Shown here one piece after another: positions 1 to 4,355 of a stretch of 9,631 bases of DNA. Every line of letters begins with the position of its first letter. The first letter of the stretch is position 1. The notes below the pieces were generated by a model, which did not search any database, had not been told where the DNA came from, and saw only the letters and a list, made by a program, of their open reading frames with translations. The position numbers and the translations under genes are program-made. This stretch comes from a bacterium (GTDB taxonomy: Bacteria; Verrucomicrobiota; Kiritimatiellia; UBA8416; CAMZLY01): the NCBI GenBank assembly GCA_030632465.1, contig DAOVUR010000051.1, positions 1 through 9,631 on the forward strand, read 5' to 3'.

Positions 1-1
1 G

Positions 2-490
2 GAAACACTTGGACTGGATTCAGACATGACGAGGCAGGAGATTATTCAGCGCTTGGAGATAATAAGAGGCAGGAATATTGTGGTTGATCTGTCGTTTTAT
101 TCATATCGAGATCTTTCGCGTGTGGAGTCGGGGCCATTTTTGCAGGCTGCACTTGAGCGTAATCCGGTTACAGTTGATGCTACGGTTGATATGTCGCTGC
201 CGGATATTTTTGAAGAGTTGCAGAGTATGCCTAATGAATCTATTTATGAAGGTAAAGGGCGACTTGCTCAGCCTGATGAGGTGTGGAATTGCAGGCGTGG
301 TGATGGGGTGGAAAAAGCGTTATTGCTAGTAAATGTTTTTGTTAACAGGGCGACAGGAGAAGCGTGGAAAATAAAGATATCGGATGCAAAGGCTATTGTA
401 TCTGTTGCCGGTGAAGAATTCATCTTTGAGACAAGTAAGGAACTTGCACCGCAGGAATGGGGAGATGGAACGATGAGCGCGGAACGATGA
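2..490 (+). CDS. C-terminal part of an unrecognised protein (5' end outside window)
   Basis: I do not recognise this protein. The reading frame is open from base 2 to the TGA at 488-490, giving about 162 residues. The first ATG is at 26, but the eight codons before it (ETLGLDSD) read like ordinary protein and only a weak GGA precedes the ATG, so the gene most likely starts left of the window. No signal peptide or membrane segment is visible. The stretch RLAQPDEVWN followed by RRGDGVEKALLL resembles the core of transglutaminase-like folds, where a GDC-x-x-x-A-x-L-L pattern holds the catalytic Cys. Here Gly stands at that place, so the resemblance, if real, would mean an inactive relative. This is only a hint. 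The final codons (MSAER) fall inside a tandem 14-mer, so the C-terminus appears to have been shaped by the repeat. It is the only gene left of the repeat-rich gap and points toward it. Confidence 0.6.
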   Translation, partial: ETLGLDSDMTRQEIIQRLEIIRGRNIVVDLSFYSYRDLSRVESGPFLQAALERNPVTVDATVDMSLPDIFEELQSMPNESIYEGKGRLAQPDEVWNCRRGDGVEKALLLVNVFVNRATGEAWKIKISDAKAIVSVAGEEFIFETSKELAPQEWGDGTMSAER

Positions 491-512
491 GCGCGGAACG
501 ATGAGCGATGAA
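471..512. repeat. three tandem copies of a 14-mer spanning a stop codon
   Basis: Copies lie at 471-484, 485-498 and 499-512. The first two are identical (CGATGAGCGCGGAA) and the third differs at two positions (CGATGAGCGATGAA). The stop codon of the upstream gene (488-490) lies within copy 2. Each copy carries CGATGAGCG, and 14 is not a multiple of 3, so a change in copy number would move the stop codon or the frame at the very end of the gene. The array leads straight into the repeat mosaic that begins at 513. Confidence 0.85.
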
Positions 513-802
513 GTGCGGTGCGCTATACGGTTTTGACATGGATTTTCAGGATGGACAGGATTGCTACTCTACGGTGCGGTGCGCTATGGAGTTTTGACGG
601 GATTAACAGGATTTACATGATACTGCTCTAGGGAACGGTGCGCTATAAAGAAAAAGGTTACTACGAAATACGCGAAGGGCGCGAAACTGTGCGCTACCTT
701 TTCTTTTGTCGTTGTCGGGCATCTCTCTGCAAGGGCAAACCCGGATGGTGGAGTGATCATGTTCGTAGTACCTGTGGTGCTTAACAGGCTCGGAGGCCTG
801 TT
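491..802. other. gene-free repeat-rich intergenic region
   Basis: These 312 bases hold no convincing gene on either strand. From left to right they contain the end of the 14-mer array (to 512), a mosaic of GTGCGCTA boxes and 9-nt repeats (513-697), about 85 bases with no structure I can name (698-782), and a hairpin (783-802). Short frames cross the region, but none shows a ribosome site, a family motif or useful length. The flanking genes converge on it: the plus-strand gene ends at 490 and the anti-sigma gene ends at 803. Confidence 0.75.
513..697. repeat. mosaic repeat cluster: GTGCGCTA boxes and 9-nt triplets
   Basis: The box GTGCGCTAT occurs at 518-526, 579-587 and 638-646, and once more as GTGCGCTAC at 689-697, with spacings of 61, 59 and 51 bases. 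The first two units are near copies of each other, sharing GTGCGGTGCGCTAT at 513 and 574 and then GTTTTGAC. Each interval holds three consecutive 9-mers. Interval 1 (540-566) is GGATTTTCA, GGATGGACA, GGATTGCTA. Interval 2 (600-626) is GGATTAACA, GGATTTACA, TGATACTGC. Interval 3 (664-690) is CGAAATACG, CGAAGGGCG, CGAAACTGT. The 9-mers start 21 to 26 bases after each box. Similar GGATTAACA and ACGAAATA type 9-mers are, from memory, seen between genes in several environmental bacterial lineages; their role is not known to me. Confidence 0.75.
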
Positions 803-804
803 TT
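783..804. terminator. possible terminator hairpin
   Basis: AACAGGC at 783-789 pairs with GCCTGTT at 796-802 around a six-base loop, giving a perfect 7-bp stem. On the plus strand it is followed by TTTTA, so it could end transcription coming from the left. On the minus strand it starts one base past the anti-sigma stop codon (TAA, 803-805), well placed to end the minus-strand cluster, although only two T follow the stem in that direction. A bidirectional role between converging genes is likely but not proven. Confidence 0.5.
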
Positions 805-1231
805 ACTTGGATGGTGGTTTTTTATTTCCTAGCGATACTGATATACCAGCTTCGATTTTCTCGGTGCGCCATATTCTAACCTGACGTAGAACGGATAGAG
901 TTACGATGGTGGCTATGATGGCAGTAGCTAGAGATATAATTATATGATGGCGGTAGATAAAGTCGAGCACTGGGTGCATGAATGATCGCATGATTAAAGC
1001 GCGACGTTTTTCTGATAGATGGGTTGGGATGCTCTCGGTGGTATGCGTGCCCTGGAGGAAATGGAATGCCTCTTGTATCTTTGCTGCTTCTGCTTGGCAC
1101 TCTTCACATTTTCCTAAGTGTTTTTTGATTAGGCTGGCGCGATTTTGGCCTGTATCGTCTGTGATGTAGGCGAAGAGGTGCGCCTGAACATCGGTACATT
1201 TCATTGTCTGGTTTTTTCTATTGTTACTCAT
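803..1231 (-). CDS. zinc-finger transmembrane anti-sigma factor
   Basis: This 142-residue protein fits a membrane anti-sigma factor with an N-terminal zf-HC2-type domain. Cys12 followed by His38-x3-Cys42-x2-Cys45 forms the zinc-binding anti-sigma pattern that holds a cognate ECF sigma factor in many bacteria. Residues about 97-115 (IIISLATAIIATIVTLSVL) form a single membrane segment, leaving a short basic tail of about 27 residues on the far side with no sensory domain. The ATG at 1231 overlaps the sigma gene's end (ATGAGTAA, 8 bp) and is preceded by AAAGGT at a workable distance, so translation is probably coupled to the sigma gene. Met10 (MKCTDVQ) is a possible later start and would keep the zinc motif. 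The role is inferred from the motif and from the adjacent sigma gene. A DNA-binding or enzymatic role is unlikely. Confidence 0.85.
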   Translation of the reverse strand: MSNNRKNQTMKCTDVQAHLFAYITDDTGQNRASLIKKHLGKCEECQAEAAKIQEAFHFLQGTHTTESIPTHLSEKRRALIMRSFMHPVLDFIYRHHIIISLATAIIATIVTLSVLRQVRIWRTEKIEAGISVSLGNKKPPSK

Positions 1232-1769
1232 GAGTTTTTACCTTTGCAAGTTCGGCGGCCATCTTCTTCATGGCATGGTGTAAAATATAGCCGATATTGG
1301 TAACGGTTAGTCCTGTTATCTCACCGATTTCTTTATATGATTTTTCTTCGTAAATTTTAAGGACGACAAGTTGCTGTTCGCGTGATGTTAGTGTGCGTAA
1401 GCTTGCTGCAGCGCGTTCTGCCTGTTCTCCTATATGAAATCCATCTCCACGGTTTGGCGGAATAAAGTTGTCGATCTCTTCTGCATGTTGCAGGTGTAGC
1501 AGGTGTCGGCGTGACTCTTTGCGAATATAGTCTACGGCACAGTTATGGGCAACACGGTAGAGCCAGCTGGATAGTTTTGGTGACGGCTCTAGTTCATCTG
1601 TCCATTTTTTGAATAGTTTAATGAAGGTGTTTTGGACAATATCTTGGGCTGCATTGGAGCCACCCACTATACGTGATGCGTAGCGTAGTAGCTGTTCCTC
1701 ATAGCGGGCGACGATGGTGTTGAACGCTATGAGCTGTTCTGCTTTAGATTGTTTTCTGCGTTTTTTCAT
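1224..1769 (-). CDS. ECF-family RNA polymerase sigma factor
   Basis: This 181-residue protein has the two-domain layout of extracytoplasmic function (group 4) sigma-70 factors. Region 2 spans about residues 20-88, with AAQDIVQNTFIKLFKKW matching the core-binding and -10 recognition helices and SSWLYRVAHNCAVDYIRKESRR the end of region 2. Region 4 spans about 122-175, with LTSREQQLVVLKIYEEKSYKEIG leading into a helix-turn-helix (EITGLTVTNIGYILHHA) that reads the -35 element. The linker (about 90-120) is typical. It would direct RNA polymerase to a small regulon and be held inactive by the overlapping downstream anti-sigma gene. The ATG at 1769 has only a weak ribosome site (AAGA). A 62-bp gap separates it from the DUF212 gene and contains a pair of CCTCTGCC direct repeats, so it may have its own control as well as read-through. 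The ECF subgroup cannot be told by eye. Confidence 0.93.
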   Translation of the reverse strand: MKKRRKQSKAEQLIAFNTIVARYEEQLLRYASRIVGGSNAAQDIVQNTFIKLFKKWTDELEPSPKLSSWLYRVAHNCAVDYIRKESRRHLLHLQHAEEIDNFIPPNRGDGFHIGEQAERAAASLRTLTSREQQLVVLKIYEEKSYKEIGEITGLTVTNIGYILHHAMKKMAAELAKVKTHE

Positions 1770-1795
1770 TATCTTGTTACTATTAAAACGAATAT

Positions 1796-1819
1796 GGCAG
1801 AGGATATATTAGGCAGAGG
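1796..1819. repeat. direct repeat upstream of the sigma gene
   Basis: GGCAGAGG occurs at 1796-1803 and 1812-1819, 16 bases apart. Read on the minus strand, the direction of the sigma gene, this is CCTCTGCC twice, each followed within two bases by ATAT. The copies lie 27 to 50 bases before the sigma start codon, where an operator or promoter element would sit. An 8-mer pair can also occur by chance. Confidence 0.35.
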
Positions 1820-1831
1820 GTAATGTTGTGG

Positions 1832-2308
1832 TTAAATTGTATTTGCTGGGAAGCATGATAATGTGCTTAGTTGAATGGCGACAAGAATACCTGTTGTCAT
1901 TCCCATGAATACTTCGAATCTGGTGTGTCCTAGTAGTTCTGCTAGTTTTTGCTCGGAGAATCGGTGCTCTTTAAACAGTTCTTCGACCATTTCGTTGATT
2001 AGTCTGGCTTGCGTGCCAGCGGCACGTCTGACTGTTGATGCGTCAAACATTGTGATAAGCGCAAAGCCTAGGGCAACTGCAAAAATTGGGCTGCCGAAGC
2101 CGACATTGATGCCGGTTATGGTTGCAAGTCCTGATACTAGGGCTGAATGTGCGCTTGGCATACCGCCAGTACTCATTAAGTAGCTGTAGTTGATGCGTTT
2201 AGTTTTGATGAAGTTGAGCAACATCTTGATTAATTGTGCTAGCATCCAAGCACAGAATGGGGTGATGATATAGACGTTTGTAAATATATTTAAAAAAGAG
2301 TCTCTCAT
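1832..2308 (-). CDS. DUF212 / divergent PAP2-family membrane protein (YuiD-like)
   Basis: This 158-residue protein matches the DUF212 family, described as related to acid phosphatase and vanadium haloperoxidase. Its characteristic motifs are all present: GGMPSAHSA at 48-56 (the counterpart of the PSGH motif in PAP2 enzymes), MFDASTVRRAAGTQA at 87-101, and LGHTRFEV at 126-133. Hydrophobic segments at about 10-34, 57-88 and 134-150 indicate an integral membrane protein, and the length is normal for the family. The biochemical activity of the family is not settled; a lipid-phosphate substrate is an inference from the PAP2 relationship. The start is well supported because AAGGA lies seven bases before the ATG and itself begins on the TAA of the upstream glycosylphosphotransferase gene, nine bases away. 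The two genes are therefore co-transcribed and probably translationally coupled, which suggests a job linked to lipid-carried sugar. Confidence 0.88.
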   Translation of the reverse strand: MRDSFLNIFTNVYIITPFCAWMLAQLIKMLLNFIKTKRINYSYLMSTGGMPSAHSALVSGLATITGINVGFGSPIFAVALGFALITMFDASTVRRAAGTQARLINEMVEELFKEHRFSEQKLAELLGHTRFEVFMGMTTGILVAIQLSTLSCFPANTI

Positions 2309-2317
2309 GATGTTCCT

Positions 2318-3730
2318 TTAATATGCATTTTTATTTGCGAATAGTGTCCGAACTAATATCTTGAAATCAAATGTTAATGACCAGTTTTCGAGATAGTATA
2401 GATCATATTTAATACGCTCCTCAATACTGGTGTTTCCGCGAAGACCATTTACTTGTGCCCAGCCTGTCATGCCTGGCTTGGATACATGTCGCCACATATA
2501 TTTGTTGATATCGGTTTTAAACTTCTCAACAAAATGCGGCCGTTCTGGTCTTGGTCCTGCCATACTCATTTCGCCTTTAAGAACATTCCATAGTTGAGGA
2601 AGTTCGTCCATGTTGGTTCTGCGTAGTAGAGCACCTATTTTTGTTGTTCGCGGATCATTTTGTGCGGTAAAAACTGGGCCTGAGTCTTGTTCAGCATCAA
2701 TTTGCATGGTGCGTAGTTTGTATAGGTTGAAGTTTTTTCCGTTCTCGCCGCAACGCTCCTGTTTATAGAATATTGGGCCAGGCGATGATTTTTTTATCAT
2801 AATTGCGGCTATTACAATAATGGGGGCACTTAGGAGTAGAGCAACTGCGGCGCCTATGATATCTTCGCCACGTTTAAGAATTCTTTTCCAGAAGTAGTCT
2901 AGTGGCCAGCGGCTAATGCCTAGTAGTGGGATGTCGTTTAGTGATTGTACATCCATGCTACTGGTTAGAACTCGGAATAGGTCGAGGATCATATTAAAGG
3001 TGATAAGGTTTTGTTCGCAGAGTAGAATTATTTCTACGATTTTCTCGTGGCCAAGGCTTGAGTTTGTAAGGATTATCTGGTTGACGCTGGTATGTTCTAG
3101 GAATTCGCTTAGGGTTCCTATATTTCCGATGATTTTATCTGCAGGGATTTCCGGATCTGGTGTTGTTATATCTGTCTGCATAAAGCCTACTATATTTGCC
3201 TTTAGCATAGTCTCTTTTTGGAGGGTCGTGGTAAGGTGAGCTGCAGATGCGTCTGTTCCAAGTATGAGTATATTATTTCTGGTTTTGCTATGTCTTGCCA
3301 TGTTCCACTCTAGCCTATAAAGGGCGTATCGCTCTAACGCAACTATTATCCCGACGGTTATGACCGAGCTGATAATCACTATTCGCGAGAAGTCGGCAAT
3401 GTGAATGACGGCAAATGCTAGCGTAAAGTTGATGAGAGTCCCTAGAAGGCATCCTTTGCCTATGCGTGGAATTTTATCAATGAACGATCCTGTTTGTGGG
3501 CGGATGTATAGGCCGAGATTACGGAAGACAAGAATTGTTATTACTGTAGCAAATGCAGCGCCGATGGCATAAACCTTATAGAAGTCAGGTTGAGGCTCAT
3601 TTATGATTGGTATGATCCTGGCGCTAAATCTAAGCCATGTTGCTAGCATAAGGCCACTGTAAATTGCCACAGCATCGGCAGTTATAGATAGTGCGCTCAA
3701 TAGTGCGTCGGATGTATCATTTCTTTTCAT
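2318..3730 (-). CDS. exopolysaccharide-initiating polyprenyl glycosylphosphotransferase
   Basis: Enzymes of this family move a sugar-1-phosphate from a nucleotide sugar onto undecaprenyl phosphate, the first step in exopolysaccharide or O-unit assembly at the inner membrane. From the ATG at 3730 the protein has 470 residues. Four N-terminal membrane segments lie at about 9-35, 52-70, 93-112 and 114-134. A Rossmann-like CoA-binding-type domain starts with NILILGTDASA near 153. A fifth hydrophobic segment (about 288-312) opens the bacterial sugar transferase domain, which runs to the end. That domain shows FNLYKLRTM, LRRTNMDELPQLWNVLKGEMS with the catalytic Asp-Glu pair at 375-376, AGPRPERP, PGMTGWAQVNG and the usual C-terminal NAY. 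An in-frame TTG at 3766 would add 12 residues, but it has no ribosome site and overlaps a -35 element, so I prefer the ATG. The sugar (glucose, galactose or other) cannot be assigned. The gene heads the cluster with the DUF212 gene. Confidence 0.93.
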   Translation of the reverse strand: MKRNDTSDALLSALSITADAVAIYSGLMLATWLRFSARIIPIINEPQPDFYKVYAIGAAFATVITILVFRNLGLYIRPQTGSFIDKIPRIGKGCLLGTLINFTLAFAVIHIADFSRIVIISSVITVGIIVALERYALYRLEWNMARHSKTRNNILILGTDASAAHLTTTLQKETMLKANIVGFMQTDITTPDPEIPADKIIGNIGTLSEFLEHTSVNQIILTNSSLGHEKIVEIILLCEQNLITFNMILDLFRVLTSSMDVQSLNDIPLLGISRWPLDYFWKRILKRGEDIIGAAVALLLSAPIIVIAAIMIKKSSPGPIFYKQERCGENGKNFNLYKLRTMQIDAEQDSGPVFTAQNDPRTTKIGALLRRTNMDELPQLWNVLKGEMSMAGPRPERPHFVEKFKTDINKYMWRHVSKPGMTGWAQVNGLRGNTSIEERIKYDLYYLENWSLTFDFKILVRTLFANKNAY

Positions 3731-3737
3731 TTCGTAT

Positions 3738-3766
3738 ACTATATGGAAAGAGGTGGTAAATTGCAA
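3738..3766 (-). promoter_or_regulatory. sigma-70-type promoter of the glycosylphosphotransferase gene
   Basis: On the minus strand TTGCAA (3766-3761) and TATAGT (3743-3738) are separated by exactly 17 bases, close to the housekeeping consensus TTGACA-17-TATAAT. The bases just upstream (about 3767-3795) are very A/T-rich, as in an UP element. Seven bases past the -10 box is position 3731, immediately before the ATG at 3730, so the expected transcript would have almost no leader. No start site has been measured. Confidence 0.55.
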
Positions 3767-3881
3767 AGAGTAGTATTAAAAGTTTTTTAAAAGATTAAGG
3801 TGGCGGACGCGAACTGTTTTTTTTAGAACCTTGAGTTGTGGTGGGATTTATGATGAAATAGCAAAAAATATGGGGAAAGAT

Positions 3882-4355
3882 ATGAATCAATTATGGGCAC
3901 CATGGCGTATGGAATATATTATGGGCGACAAGCCTGACGGCTGTTTTTTATGTGATATTATTGCTGGCAAGAATGATAAGGATAATTTATTACTAAAACG
4001 TGGTGAGACTTGTGCTGTGGTGATGAATCGGTATCCGTATAATGGTGGGCATCTGATGGTTTTGCCATTTAGGCATGTAGCCGAGCTGGGGGATCTTACT
4101 GCAGCAGAGAAGATTGAGATTATGGATCTGACTGATGAGTCGATAAAGGTTTTGAAAAAGGTTATGTTTCCGGCAGCTTTTAATGTGGGTGCTAATTTGG
4201 GCAAGGTTGCTGGTGCTGGTTTAGAAGAGCATTTGCACATGCATATTGTGCCGCGCTGGGATGGGGATACGAATTTTATGCCAGTACTCTCTGACACAAG
4301 GGTTGTGCCGTTGGCGCTGGCTGATTTATGGGATATGCTGCAACCAGAATTCTAG
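3882..4355 (+). CDS. HIT-family nucleotide phosphorylase/hydrolase (Ap4A phosphorylase-like)
   Basis: This 157-residue protein belongs to the histidine triad superfamily, which hydrolyses or phosphorolyses nucleotide phosphates such as diadenosine tetraphosphate in the cytoplasm. The N-terminus MNQLWAPWRMEYI is the characteristic opening of this bacterial subgroup. Cys21-x2-Cys24 (CFLC) is likely part of a zinc site. NRYPYNGGHLMVLPFRH (49-65) and the triad HLHMHIVPRW with His117, His119 and His121 form the nucleotide pocket and catalytic site. The frame is open further upstream, with a TTG at 3831 and an ATG at 3870, but the ATG at 3882 is chosen because it matches the family start and GGGGA lies six bases before it. 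A -10-like TATGAT at 3849-3854 could serve it, with no good -35. It is transcribed away from the glycosylphosphotransferase gene, and its stop codon interlocks with that of the opposing cyclic-di-GMP gene. The exact substrate is unknown. Confidence 0.92.
   Translation: MNQLWAPWRMEYIMGDKPDGCFLCDIIAGKNDKDNLLLKRGETCAVVMNRYPYNGGHLMVLPFRHVAELGDLTAAEKIEIMDLTDESIKVLKKVMFPAAFNVGANLGKVAGAGLEEHLHMHIVPRWDGDTNFMPVLSDTRVVPLALADLWDMLQPEF
4352..4355. other. interlocked stop codons of converging genes
   Basis: The palindrome CTAG at 4352-4355 supplies TAG to the plus-strand HIT gene (4353-4355) and TAG to the minus-strand cyclic-di-GMP gene (complement of 4352-4354). The two coding regions overlap tail to tail by four bases with no room for a terminator between them, so each transcript must run into the other gene's 3' end in antisense. 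Confidence 0.85.

Noticed and set aside
513..697. CRISPR-like array (regular boxes with intervening sequence)
   Set aside because: The box is only 8-9 bases, the spacings are 61, 59 and 51, two intervals are near copies of each other, and no cas gene is present.
2916..3239. 107-residue frame on the plus strand
   Set aside because: Antisense to the glycosylphosphotransferase gene and with no protein features.
3731..3766. TTG start extending the glycosylphosphotransferase by 12 residues
   Set aside because: No ribosome site precedes it, the TTG is the -35 box of a good promoter, and the added residues do not resemble the family N-terminus.
3817..3824. Run of eight T as a terminator
   Set aside because: No stable hairpin precedes it, and no plus-strand gene ends just upstream.
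3831..3881. TTG or upstream ATG (3870) start for the HIT gene
   Set aside because: The family begins at MNQLWAPWR, and the GGGGA ribosome site fits the ATG at 3882.
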